Source of the DNA: Bacillus sp. FJAT-18017
GTDB lineage: Bacteria > Bacillota > Bacilli > Bacillales > Cytobacillaceae
Direction of reading: 5' to 3'
DNA length: 64,000 nucleotides
Assembly: GCF_001278805.1 (NCBI RefSeq)
Contig: NZ_CP012602.1
Coordinates: forward strand, 3,755,501 to 3,819,500
Shown in pieces: positions 54,137-63,056 of the stretch (its first letter is position 1; each line of letters opens with the position of its first letter). The position numbers and the translations under genes are program-made. The notes under the pieces are model-generated. The model was not told the origin of the DNA. It made no database searches and saw nothing but the letters and a program-made list of their open reading frames with translations.

Positions 54137-54301
54137 TATAAAAATATCGCAGAGTTCTATGGCCCGGACAACGGCAAAATCCGTACAAATATCATCGCTT
54201 CAAGTTCAATCATTACTGGGATGACAGCTGTCTTGGGAAATGTCGAAGCAGCGTTCAGAGACCTTGCACCATTTAACAATTTGATGAATCCATGTTTATG
54301 A
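54137..54301 (+). pseudogene. C-terminal remnant of an unidentified gene
   Basis: A plus-strand frame of 54 codons reads as a well-formed protein end (YKNIAEFYGPDNGKIRTNII, then ASSSIITGMTAVLGNVEAAF, RDLAPFNNLMNPCL) and stops at 54301. It has no start codon or ribosome binding site, and the preceding 130 bp do not continue it. I judge it a fragment left after deletion or recombination. The family is not recognised. The rest of the gap 53985-54355 has no other gene. Confidence 0.4.
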
Positions 54302-54355
54302 ACGGTAAAGTTGTTATACAGTTTGATGCAGGAAAGCGAATTTTTTTAAAAAAAT

Positions 54356-54385
54356 GCCCGAATGCTTTAAACAAGCATTTCGGGC
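54356..54385 (-). terminator. terminator of the NCS1 permease gene
   Basis: Stem GCCCGAATGCTT / AAGCATTTCGGGC (54356-54367 with 54373-54385, one bulged base); on the minus strand ATTTTTTTAAAA follows. Confidence 0.75.
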
Positions 54386-54450
54386 GTTTTCTGTATTATC
54401 CTGTGAAGCATTTTGTTAAACGAGATTATTCAGACGGTACGAGGTCCCCT

Positions 54451-55875
54451 TTAATTGGTTCTTTCTTTTGGAGAGTTGTAAATCGGTCTTTCTTTTTTTT
54501 GTTGAATATCCTTTACGTTAGCTAAATTTTTACTGTAGTATTTGCCTTTTGTTTTAACCGCTACGACTACTGTAAGAATTGAAGCTAATATGGCAGCAAA
54601 GAAAGTTGCTGTATTTTGCAGGAACGTACCCATGTATCCTAGTGCCGCGATGGTTCCAATCACACTTGAGATAAGCAGCGGAACAACCCCAGCTGGATTC
54701 CATTTATATAATTTTTCTTGACTCGCTTCATATTCTTTCGGGACAATCTTTAACATTTTTTTCACGACTAATGCATCCGTGACTAAAATAGCTGCCCACG
54801 CCATTAGGAGAACTCCCTGGAAGGTCATCGCACTGGCTAAGTGATCCAAAATGCCTCCAAGCATTAACGCCATCGATACGACAGCTGAGATAACAACCCA
54901 AAAACGTCGATCAGGTTTGAAATGAAATACATTCTCAAAAAAGTTGGACAATGACAAGGAAGCACTATAAATATTTGTAATGTTAATACGTAATTGCGTT
55001 AACATTGTAAATACGACTCCGCCTAGTCCAAGAAGTGTGACAATGTATACTCCTGGGTTTGATTCCGCCAACGTTACACCAAACCAGATTCCGAGTAAAC
55101 CCATGATACCAAAACAGAAAACTTGTGGAATGAATCCAATCATAATTGACCCAATTTTAATATCCTTAGGTTTAAGAAAACGCGCATAATCTGATGCGAT
55201 TAAAGCTGTTAACCCCATAATGCCATGCTGCATTCCTATACATAAAAGTAATGCTGTTCCGCCGATTTGAACGCCATCCGGCAGATAAGTCCAAAATTGC
55301 CCATTGAATGAAGATGGGGTATTGAACGCGACGATTATTGTGATAATTAAGAAGATACCGAAGATCGGTAATGACCATTTTTGCAGCTTGTCTAATTGTT
55401 TTATACCGAACCAATTTAGAGGAATAACAATTGATCCAAAAACGACAATTAGAAGCCATAATGGAATTTGGGGGAAATATGCATGTACAGCGGTAACGAG
55501 AATCATACCTTCGAATGCACAATACATGATGAAATTGGATGCGTAAATTAAGGAGGTTAACGAAGCACCAATATATCCAAAACCCTGTCTAGACATTAGA
55601 TTTACGTTCATCCCTGATTTCGCGGATAAATAGGCAATGACTGTACCTAAAAGTCCTGCAATCACGATGGCATAAATGGCTGAAATAATGGCGTTCATTG
55701 CGCCAAACTGAAGTGCCATAACACTACCTGTTTGAAAATAAAAAATTGCGGTGGCGATACCAAACGTTATATTGGTTACACTAAACCACCCCATATTCCG
55801 TTTTTCTACCGGAACCTGTTCAAATGAATAATCGTCTTTTTCTTCTTTAATCTCCAATGTCTGATTCAAACTCAT
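54451..55875 (-). CDS. NCS1-family purine/cytosine (nucleobase or cofactor) permease
   Basis: A 474-residue membrane protein with about 12 predicted helices. The N-terminal 'SFEQVPVEKRNMGWFSVTNI' and the SARQGFGYIGA-like stretch (MSRQGFGYIGASLTS) identify the nucleobase:cation symporter-1 family (cytosine permease CodB and relatives). Other members carry hydantoin, allantoin, thiamine or vitamin B6. AAAGGAT precedes the ATG. No purine or pyrimidine catabolic gene is beside it, so the substrate stays open. It appears to be a single-gene transcript ending at the hairpin 54356-54385. Confidence 0.9.
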   Translation of the reverse strand: MSLNQTLEIKEEKDDYSFEQVPVEKRNMGWFSVTNITFGIATAIFYFQTGSVMALQFGAMNAIISAIYAIVIAGLLGTVIAYLSAKSGMNVNLMSRQGFGYIGASLTSLIYASNFIMYCAFEGMILVTAVHAYFPQIPLWLLIVVFGSIVIPLNWFGIKQLDKLQKWSLPIFGIFLIITIIVAFNTPSSFNGQFWTYLPDGVQIGGTALLLCIGMQHGIMGLTALIASDYARFLKPKDIKIGSIMIGFIPQVFCFGIMGLLGIWFGVTLAESNPGVYIVTLLGLGGVVFTMLTQLRINITNIYSASLSLSNFFENVFHFKPDRRFWVVISAVVSMALMLGGILDHLASAMTFQGVLLMAWAAILVTDALVVKKMLKIVPKEYEASQEKLYKWNPAGVVPLLISSVIGTIAALGYMGTFLQNTATFFAAILASILTVVVAVKTKGKYYSKNLANVKDIQQKKERPIYNSPKERTN

Positions 55876-56403
55876 GTAATCATCCTTTCATGATGTTCTA
55901 CACAGACTGTATCCTTCCCGCGAATAAGGTTTCACATTCAATATCCCTTCCAAGAATAATTGCTGCTTTTGAAGGATTACAGAATGTGCATTTATTAACA
56001 TACTTATGGAAGATAAACTATTTAACCTCCCTTCTTCCGTAAAATATTTTTCCACAATAATACTAGTATAACATAAAAACAACTCAGGGACAGTGTTAAT
56101 CACAAAAAATGAGGATTATCCTCATTTATTTTGCTCAAAACAACCTATTGTATGGAACATTCCCAGGATTTGCATCATAAATGATACAGCTGGGAAACTG
56201 AGTGGAAAAATGAGAAGTGATGGTATTTTTGCGAAGTAATTATATTCATAAAAGAAAAGCATGCGATGCTCATGTTTGTTCTGGTTGGAGATTAAACAAA
56301 ACACAAGGTGCATACTCTTCTTTTTTATTGTTTTTATAAGGGATCGTCTTAAAACCATCGTGCAGCGAATTTACCCTTCCCACTCAAACAGAAATTGTTT
56401 CTT
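55876..56403. other. intergenic region, no gene seen
   Basis: About 530 bp between the NCS1 permease start and the MurR stop, AT-rich. Two minus-strand frames (55888-56103 and 56122-56358) are open but lack ribosome binding sites and protein-like composition. A GGGACAGTGTT fragment lies at 56089-56099. Confidence 0.4.
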
Positions 56404-57252
56404 CTATCTTTGTTTTGGTTTTATATGGTCTCTTAGGATATCAATAATTTCTCTTGTTTCGTCCAGATGTTTTACGGTCTGGGCGTATGCCTGTGATGCC
56501 ACACACATAAATAAGATATCAATCACATGAAGCTGGGCAATACGCGAGGATGTGGCCCCGCTTCTGAATGTGGGCTCCCTTGTTGCAGATGTATACAGCT
56601 TAATATCCGCCTGTTCAGTGACTAAAGATGAGCCATACTTCGTCAAGCTAATAGTATGGGCACCTTTTTTATGTGCCAGTTCAAGAATTTTTGCAACCTC
56701 AAAGGTTTTTCCTGAAAAAGAAATCCCGACAACAACATCATTTTCTTTTGCATTGGCCACTAGCGTTGCGGCCATATGGAAATCTTGGAAAGCCGTTGCT
56801 TTTTTGTCAATTCGCAAAAACTTTTGTTGGGCATCCTGGGCAATGATGCTCGATGCTCCCACACCAAAAAAATGGATAGTTTCAGCATTTTGGCACAGCT
56901 TTACAGCTCGTTCAAGTTCTTCGTGATCCAATAATTCCGCAGTTTCCCGTATCGTTTGAATACTGTTACTCGTCATCTTTTCTATGATCGATACAGCATT
57001 TTCATTTGGTTCAATATCACGAAACCCAACAGCCCTATTTTTCTGCAAGTCTCCGGCAATCCGGAGTTTCAGTTCCTGGAAACCTTTTAACCCAAGTGAC
57101 TTGCATAGCCTGATGACTGCAGCACTGCTGGTTGAACTTCTTTTCCCAAGCTCATTGGCAGTTAAAGATACCGCTGTTTGAGGATTTTCGAGAATATATA
57201 ACGCTATTTTCTCTTCAGAAGGAGGAAGTGTCGAATGCATTTCAGACAGCAT
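56404..57252 (-). CDS. murR: MurR/RpiR-family transcriptional regulator
   Basis: A 282-residue RpiR-type regulator. AGGAGGG before the ATG at 57252 decides the start over the longer frame. The N-terminal helix-turn-helix (SLTANELGKRSSTSSAAVIR) is followed by a SIS sugar-phosphate-binding domain ('IHFFGVGASSIIAQDAQQKF', VVGISFSGKTFEVAKILELA). In Bacillus subtilis MurR controls MurNAc utilisation and senses MurNAc 6-phosphate. Here it is the last gene of an operon with NamZ- and AnmK-like enzymes, so the same ligand is likely. The gene symbol rests on this context, not on sequence alone. Confidence 0.88.
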   Translation of the reverse strand: MLSEMHSTLPPSEEKIALYILENPQTAVSLTANELGKRSSTSSAAVIRLCKSLGLKGFQELKLRIAGDLQKNRAVGFRDIEPNENAVSIIEKMTSNSIQTIRETAELLDHEELERAVKLCQNAETIHFFGVGASSIIAQDAQQKFLRIDKKATAFQDFHMAATLVANAKENDVVVGISFSGKTFEVAKILELAHKKGAHTISLTKYGSSLVTEQADIKLYTSATREPTFRSGATSSRIAQLHVIDILFMCVASQAYAQTVKHLDETREIIDILRDHIKPKQR

Positions 57253-57313
57253 TACGAGCCCTCCTGTCATATATGACATATGGCATCAACTCTCTTAACA
57301 GATTCGTTTTATT

Positions 57314-58261
57314 CTATATAGATTTCTTCATCACATGAAATCGGCGTGTGATTTCAAAACCAGTACTTTTATAAAGATGGCCGGCAGCACTTTTTTCTCC
57401 GGTCCAAAGGAACCAGGCGCCATGAAGGCCCAAGGAACGCATATTTTTCAAGCATTCATGCAACAGAATCTTCCCAAGGCCCTTTCCTTGTTCTTCAGGA
57501 TCTACACCAAACGGCCCAAAACGGTCAGGGATTCCTTCATAGCTGCCATGAAGGCAAAATCCAACCAGTTTGCTGGCGTTTCTTGCAATCAACACCTGAT
57601 TGAGCGGAAGCCCCTGCAGCAGCCCTTCCCGAATCGCCCGGCCCCAGTCCGGGTTAAACTCGTTGTTGGCAAATTGTATCACTTCATATATGTCTTTGTC
57701 TTGGGCAATCGCAAAGGAATATCCCTCTTGCTCACGTTGTTTCTTCAATTGAAGCACCGGTTCCGGATACGTATAACCAACTAGCGTCTTGTCCATGGCA
57801 ACAGGTGAATATTGTTTCTCAAACCCCTGCTGCAAAAGAAAATCGTATCCCTCCGGATATGCAGCCTCATCTATTCCAGGCAAAATGTAATTTGGAGCAT
57901 ACGACGCGAAAAATACATTTTTCCGGCCTTCAGCAGCAAGAAAGTTGATGGCTGCTTCCATTAACACATTTCCCACACCAGACCGGCGGAAATCCCGATG
58001 GACAAAAAAGAAGGGAATCCAGCCATTTTCCGGTTCCAGGTCCGCACCGTACATTGGCAACAGTCTTCTTACTGCATAAACACAGCCTATTACTTTGCCA
58101 TCTTCCACTGCCAGCTGAAGGCCTTTCGGATCAAAATTGGCATCCAGCAAAACAAGGTTGCGGAATCTCTTGGAAGTAATCGGGTCCAGCGGAAGGATTT
58201 CATTCCAAAGCTCGACGATTTGCTCTTCATCGCCGGGTTCATAACAACGGTATGATATCAC
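57314..58261 (-). CDS. tandem GNAT acetyltransferase (YbbJ-like context)
   Basis: A 315-residue protein with two GNAT domains. The first (about 5-150) has VHRDFRRSGVGNVLMEAA, the second (about 180-310) VDPEEQGKGLGKILLHECL, both being the acetyl-CoA pyrophosphate-binding R/Q-x2-G-x-G/A pattern. I place the start at GTG 58261, nine bases after AGGAAAGGG; GTG 58267 is too close to that site. A GNAT gene also lies in the B. subtilis mur locus (ybbJ). A role in acetylating an amino sugar or muropeptide is plausible, but no substrate is shown. Confidence 0.85.
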   Translation of the reverse strand: MISYRCYEPGDEEQIVELWNEILPLDPITSKRFRNLVLLDANFDPKGLQLAVEDGKVIGCVYAVRRLLPMYGADLEPENGWIPFFFVHRDFRRSGVGNVLMEAAINFLAAEGRKNVFFASYAPNYILPGIDEAAYPEGYDFLLQQGFEKQYSPVAMDKTLVGYTYPEPVLQLKKQREQEGYSFAIAQDKDIYEVIQFANNEFNPDWGRAIREGLLQGLPLNQVLIARNASKLVGFCLHGSYEGIPDRFGPFGVDPEEQGKGLGKILLHECLKNMRSLGLHGAWFLWTGEKSAAGHLYKSTGFEITRRFHVMKKSI

Positions 58262-58304
58262 AAACACACGCCCTTTCCTAAGTCCGGCTCAAATACAAAT
58301 TGGT

Positions 58305-59456
58305 TTATTTATAAAGAAGATATGGGTTTCTTTGTTTTTTGAAAGCTTCTGATTGCTGTTCACACTGTTCCAGGAAATCCTTTACTTGCCCATTCAGGAT
58401 TATATTTCTTAAACGGTCCGTGCCAGCCAGCAAATCAAACATGTATCTTTGATTTTCCCCGTACTGGACGTACGCAAAATCATTTGGAAATAACTCAGCA
58501 ATAATTTCGAGCAAAGCCAAGCCGGTCTTTAAGGAATGAAGCTCCCTTCTGTCAACAACATGAAGCTGTACACCCTCGCACGCTTCTTCCTTATGTTTCT
58601 GATAGGTAGGAATAAATGAAACCGGGCGTGCCAGAACACCAGGCAGCTGTTTATCATTGAACGCCCTCGCCAATTTGTAGCCATCAATATAAGGAGCTCC
58701 GACATATTCGAATGGACGCGTTGTCCCCCTGCCCTCCGACAGGTTCGTACCCTCCACTAAACATGTCCCTGGATACAAGGTAGCCATATCGATGCCAGTT
58801 GTATTGGGTGTAGGCGGGATCCAAAACAACCCAGTCTCGTCATAATAAAGCTCGCGGTTCCAGCCTTCCATAGGAATCACGGTAAGATCACAGTCAATCC
58901 CAAATTCATGCTTGTACAGCAGGGCAATTTCCCCGACCGTCATGCCGTGTCTGTTCGGAATCGGATACAGGCCAACGAAAGAACGAAATTGTTCTTCCAC
59001 TAAATTGCCTTCGACAGTGATTCCTGAAATCGGATTGGGGCGGTCAAGGACCACAAAGTGTTTTCCGCTTTCGGCACAAGCCTCCATCATAGAAGCCATC
59101 GTATAAATAAACGTGTAATACCTTGCGCCAATATCCTGTAGATCAAAGAATACAACATCAACTGATTCCAACATTTCTTTAGTTGGCTTTTTCGACGCTC
59201 CGTATAAACTATAAACCGTCAATCCTGTATAGGGATCAATTGCCGACTGAACCTTCTCTCCCTCTTTGGCACTGCCGCGTATCCCGTGTTCCGGTGCATA
59301 CAGTGCTGTCAAATGAAGGTCCGGATGCCCATGAAATAGGTCAATCGTCGGGACAAGCCTTTGATTGACTCCTGTCATATTCGTGACAAGACCGAGTCTT
59401 TTTCCTGTAAACTTCCCAACATATTTTTCAAAAAAAACATCAAGGCCAATTCTCAC
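58305..59456 (-). CDS. namZ: NamZ-like exo-beta-N-acetylmuramidase (DUF1343/GH171), no signal peptide
   Basis: A 383-residue DUF1343 protein. The frame is open to 59537, but the upstream codons carry no good ribosome binding site or signal peptide; the GTG at 59456 gives the family's opening 'VRIGLDVFFEKYVGKFTGKR'. Typical motifs: 'GLVTNMTGVNQ', ALYAPEHGIRG, VDVVFFDLQDIGARYYTFIY, VLDRPNPI, 'NRHGMTVGEIALLY', EGTNLSEGRGTTRPFE. NamZ removes MurNAc from the non-reducing end of peptidoglycan chains and, in B. subtilis, is secreted. This copy seems cytoplasmic, so it would cut MurNAc-GlcNAc-type fragments after import by the ABC transporter encoded just upstream. Assignment to the pathway is supported by MurR and AnmK in the same operon. 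Confidence 0.88.
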   Translation of the reverse strand: MRIGLDVFFEKYVGKFTGKRLGLVTNMTGVNQRLVPTIDLFHGHPDLHLTALYAPEHGIRGSAKEGEKVQSAIDPYTGLTVYSLYGASKKPTKEMLESVDVVFFDLQDIGARYYTFIYTMASMMEACAESGKHFVVLDRPNPISGITVEGNLVEEQFRSFVGLYPIPNRHGMTVGEIALLYKHEFGIDCDLTVIPMEGWNRELYYDETGLFWIPPTPNTTGIDMATLYPGTCLVEGTNLSEGRGTTRPFEYVGAPYIDGYKLARAFNDKQLPGVLARPVSFIPTYQKHKEEACEGVQLHVVDRRELHSLKTGLALLEIIAELFPNDFAYVQYGENQRYMFDLLAGTDRLRNIILNGQVKDFLEQCEQQSEAFKKQRNPYLLYK

Positions 59457-59641
59457 ATTTGTACCTACTTTCACAAGCAAATTGAAAGAGAAAATCAGGT
59501 GAAAGGTATCATATTCCACATGATGATTAGAATCCAATCGGGACTTACAAACAGTTAATCAATCCCCGCCTTTTCTTCACAAAAATTCCGAATGGCAGGC
59601 AGGGGTTTAACTGCATATGAATAACACTCTTTTCACTGTCT

Positions 59642-60598
59642 TTATTCTTTTACGCCGCCCAGAGTCAGACCTTTTACAAAATGGCGCTGGAATAAGATGA
59701 AAACAATAATCATCGGAACAGATGCAATCGCCGCTCCGCTCATCAGCAGCTTAAAGCTTGCCAGGTTCGCATCTTGCAGCGTCTTCAATCCTACTGGGAG
59801 CGTATAAAGGTTCGCATCATTCAAGACAATAATCGGCCATAAGAAGGAATTCCACACATTCATAAAGGTGAATATACCCAATGCGGCCAAACCAGGCCTT
59901 GCCAAAGGCAGAACGATTTTCCAGAATGTTTTCCATTCGCCTGCTCCATCAATTTTCGCAGCGTCCAAAAGTTCATCTGGAATGGAGTACATAAACTGCC
60001 TCATAAGAAACACACCAAACACCATTGATAAGTCAGGAAATATCAGTGCCCAATGCGTGTCCATAATCCCCAGATTTTTAACCATCATAAACATTGGGAC
60101 CAATGTTACTTGCCCTGGAATCATCATTGTCCCGACGATGGCATAGAAGATCAGGTTTCTCCCTGGAAACTGCTTTTTGGCGAGTACATACCCGGCCATT
60201 GAGTCGAACAGCAAAATCCCCACTGTTACTACTACTGCGATATAAATGCTGTTTAAGAACCAGCGGCCAATGTTATTTTTACTAAACAATGCGGTAAATC
60301 CGGAAAAAGTATCATCCACTATCTGGCCCATGATTTCGCGGTGATACACTTCAGCATTCTCATCCCCGGCCTTGTCGGCATCACGGGCTTTGCCCCAGTG
60401 CTCAAAATATTCCGGGATACCCATTGGATACATTTTTGGCGGATTTGAATCCACGTATGAAACAGGTTTTTTTAATTCTTCATCCTGGTATTTGCTTAAT
60501 TGTAAGGAAGTACTGAACACCCAATACAACGGCAGAAGGGAAACGATAGAAAAGACTAGCAGAAGTGCATAAGTGACGGCTTTATTTAATTTCATCAT
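59642..60598 (-). CDS. CUT1 sugar ABC permease (MalG type), MurNAc operon
   Basis: A 318-residue permease. AGGAGGGG seven bases before the ATG at 60598 decides the start. Between the first and second membrane helix it has an unusually long extracellular insertion (about residues 30-110, with KPVSYVDSNPPKMYP), then six helices in total and the EAA loop (LLDAAKIDGAGEWKTFWKIV), ending in GGVKE. It pairs with the permease at 60612. Together with the receptor at 61626 it would import muropeptide sugars or MurNAc-containing disaccharides. Confidence 0.92.
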   Translation of the reverse strand: MMKLNKAVTYALLLVFSIVSLLPLYWVFSTSLQLSKYQDEELKKPVSYVDSNPPKMYPMGIPEYFEHWGKARDADKAGDENAEVYHREIMGQIVDDTFSGFTALFSKNNIGRWFLNSIYIAVVVTVGILLFDSMAGYVLAKKQFPGRNLIFYAIVGTMMIPGQVTLVPMFMMVKNLGIMDTHWALIFPDLSMVFGVFLMRQFMYSIPDELLDAAKIDGAGEWKTFWKIVLPLARPGLAALGIFTFMNVWNSFLWPIIVLNDANLYTLPVGLKTLQDANLASFKLLMSGAAIASVPMIIVFILFQRHFVKGLTLGGVKE

Positions 60599-60611
60599 CT
60601 TGTTTCCCCTC

Positions 60612-61541
60612 CTAATCATCATTCCGAAGGACTCGGAATTGAATTATCGAAAATACTAAAATTATAAAGAACAAAACGATTGATTGCGCGGCAGCATAAC
60701 CAAATTCAAAATCCCTGAATCCTGTTTTATAAATGAGATGGACGAGCGTTTCCGTGGACGTTCCGGGCCCACCGCCAGTCATCATAATGATCTGAGTGAA
60801 AACCTGGAAGGAACCAATCGTACTTAACAATACCAAATACAGAGTAGTTGGTTTCAGCAACGGAATCGTAATTTGAAGCCATTTCTGAAGACTGCCCGCA
60901 CCATCTATGGTTGCAGCTTCATATAAAGAGTGCGAAATGGATCCCATCGCTGCCAGGTATAAAATAATTCCAACCCCAAATGGAATTAAACATTGCATTA
61001 TAATCAGTGACCATAATGCTGTTGAAGTTTGTCCGAGCCAGTTAATTGGTTCTACTCCGAACCAGCTAAGCACATAGTTGAATAAACCGAAATCATTGTT
61101 ATACATCCAGCGCCACACCATTGCCACGATAACCATCGAAGTAACGGTTGGCAGATAAAAAGCTCCCCTGAAGAAGCTCTGTGACCATTTGCCAAGCGGA
61201 TGAATAAGAGAAGCGATGATGAGTGCGCTAATCACGTTGAACGGTACAGTTACTACCGTAAAGAGAAACGTGTTTCCTAAAGCATCGAAAAATGCTTCGC
61301 TTTTAAAAACCTTTACATAATTGTCCAATCCTGCCCATTCACTTCCAAAAATTTTATATTCCTGGAAGGATAAAATAAATGCCCATATCACGGGAATCAC
61401 TATAAACGCTGAAAACAGAATTAATTTTGGAAGTAAAAAAAGGTAGGCGATATAATTCTTTTTGATTTGAGCCAAAAGGGATGTTTGTTTAGTGGCAACT
61501 TTAACATCGGCAGCTGTGTGTGCCTGGTGAACGGGTTTCAA
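60612..61541 (-). CDS. CUT1 sugar ABC permease (MalF type), MurNAc operon
   Basis: A 309-residue permease starting at TTG behind GGGGGAG. It has an N-terminal cytoplasmic stretch, 'AYLFLLPKLILFSAFIVIPV', six membrane helices and the EAA loop (LYEAATIDGAGSLQKWLQIT). It lies between the receptor and the MalG-type partner. As for the other importers, no ATPase is encoded in the window. Confidence 0.93.
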   Translation of the reverse strand: MKPVHQAHTAADVKVATKQTSLLAQIKKNYIAYLFLLPKLILFSAFIVIPVIWAFILSFQEYKIFGSEWAGLDNYVKVFKSEAFFDALGNTFLFTVVTVPFNVISALIIASLIHPLGKWSQSFFRGAFYLPTVTSMVIVAMVWRWMYNNDFGLFNYVLSWFGVEPINWLGQTSTALWSLIIMQCLIPFGVGIILYLAAMGSISHSLYEAATIDGAGSLQKWLQITIPLLKPTTLYLVLLSTIGSFQVFTQIIMMTGGGPGTSTETLVHLIYKTGFRDFEFGYAAAQSIVLFFIILVFSIIQFRVLRNDD

Positions 61542-61566
61542 GTTAACTCCCCCAATCTTGATAAAA

Positions 61567-61614
61567 CTTGGGCTGCCTCACAAAGGTTCTGATCCCTTAT
61601 AAGACAGCACCAAG
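61567..61614 (-). terminator. stem-loop/attenuator between receptor and permease genes
   Basis: On the minus strand CTTGGTGCTG pairs with CAGCCCAAG (one bulge) across a long loop, followed by TTTTATC. It lies between the receptor stop (61626) and the permease start (61541) and probably lowers permease relative to receptor expression. Confidence 0.45.
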
Positions 61615-61625
61615 CCAGTAACTAC

Positions 61626-62948
61626 TTATTCTAGCAGCTCATCCACTTTCTTTTGAGCATCGTCCATTCCTTGCTTGGCGGTTTTTTCGCCATTGAATAC
61701 AAGCTGGAGTTCTGTCTGGATGGCTTCATCGATCTTTTTCCATTCAGGATGGCGTGGAAGCATCACAACTTGTGAAGACATTTCCTGTGCACGCGCCATT
61801 TGTGGATTATCTTTATATGGATCTTTATCAGCTGTGCTGATTCGTGCAGGGAACGTTCCATATTTCTGTGCCATTGTGAATTGTTCGTCTGTTGTATTGA
61901 TAAACTTCATAAATTCGCCAACCATTGCTTTCTTGCCTTTATCTTCTTGATGGAACATAGTCCAGCCGCCTACACCGCCAATTGTAACTGGTTTGCCGGA
62001 TTTTCCAGTTGGATAGTTAGCAACTGCGAAATTAGTAGGGAATTTGCCTTGTGCTGCACCAATTGCCCATGTTGCCCAAGCCTGCATCGCAACTGTTCTT
62101 TGCTGTTCATTTGCCCATGCTTGGAACGTACCGCCTACGTCAGCTCCACCTGATGATTCAGGAGAAACCTTATCCTTCAGTTTCAAGTCAGCCAAGCGTT
62201 GAATGGCTTCAACTGCTTCAGGACTATTGAAAGTAAATTTCTTCATATCATCACTAAGCGGGCTGCCGCCATCAATATAGAAGAAAGGCCATGCTTCATA
62301 ATATCCAGGCAAAATGTAAGTAGAAAATCCGTAAACGTCTGTTTTGCCATCGCCATCGCGGTCAAATGTCAATTTTTCCGCAGCGTCCATGAATTCATCC
62401 CAAGTCCATTCGCCATTTGCAGGTGGCTCAACGCCGCGCTCTTTAAACAGGTCAAGATTCAATAGCATAGTGTGAACCGTCATAGAGTTCGGAATGCCGT
62501 ATAACTTGCCATCATACTTGTATGCATCAAGAGCGTTCGGATAGAAATCCTTCAGTTCATCTTTTGAATAAAGATCATCAACCGATTCAATAACACCCTG
62601 GTCGATTTGATCGATGCTGACAGCACTTCCGCTAATGTCTACCGGTGCAATATCAGGCCAGGATTTCCCTGCAATCGAAACACCAAGTTTATTTGGCAGT
62701 TCAGCCCAAGGAACTTGGACAAGCTCCACTTTGACACCTTCATGTTCTGCTTCAAATTGCTTGATTTTTTCTTCCATCCAGTGATATTTGTTATCTTTGT
62801 CATCCGGCCAGCGCGGGCCGTCCCATACGGTGATGGTTCCTTTCCAATCTTTGCCGCTGTCGGAACCCTTTGTACTGTCACTGCTGCATGCTGCCAAAGC
62901 TCCAATACTTAAACTAGCCGCAAGAAATAAGTTAAGCATTTTCTTCAT
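61626..62948 (-). CDS. sugar-binding lipoprotein, MurNAc operon
   Basis: A 440-residue CUT1-type receptor with lipobox ALAAC (Cys21), preceded by AGGGGG. Binding-domain segments are 'GTITVWDGPRWPDDKDNKYH', SWPDIAPVDISGSA, 'GEWTWDEFMDAAEKLTFDRD' and 'WATWAIGAAQGKFP'. Many tryptophans (WDGPRWP, HWMEE, WAELP) fit a carbohydrate pocket. It lies between the AnmK gene and the permeases, so its ligand is probably a MurNAc-containing sugar released from the cell wall; that is inference from context. Confidence 0.92.
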   Translation of the reverse strand: MKKMLNLFLAASLSIGALAACSSDSTKGSDSGKDWKGTITVWDGPRWPDDKDNKYHWMEEKIKQFEAEHEGVKVELVQVPWAELPNKLGVSIAGKSWPDIAPVDISGSAVSIDQIDQGVIESVDDLYSKDELKDFYPNALDAYKYDGKLYGIPNSMTVHTMLLNLDLFKERGVEPPANGEWTWDEFMDAAEKLTFDRDGDGKTDVYGFSTYILPGYYEAWPFFYIDGGSPLSDDMKKFTFNSPEAVEAIQRLADLKLKDKVSPESSGGADVGGTFQAWANEQQRTVAMQAWATWAIGAAQGKFPTNFAVANYPTGKSGKPVTIGGVGGWTMFHQEDKGKKAMVGEFMKFINTTDEQFTMAQKYGTFPARISTADKDPYKDNPQMARAQEMSSQVVMLPRHPEWKKIDEAIQTELQLVFNGEKTAKQGMDDAQKKVDELLE

Positions 62949-63056
62949 TGAATTTCCCCCTAAATTTTTTTAAAAATAAAATGTCCTTATGAGATTCAGC
63001 AAGATTGTCACCGATTATTTCCGGCCCTCGCCTCCTTTCCGTATCAATTGCCTTTC

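Noticed and set aside
55888..56358. Two minus-strand open frames between the NCS1 permease and murR.
   Set aside because: No ribosome binding sites and low-complexity, AT-driven composition; treated as non-coding.
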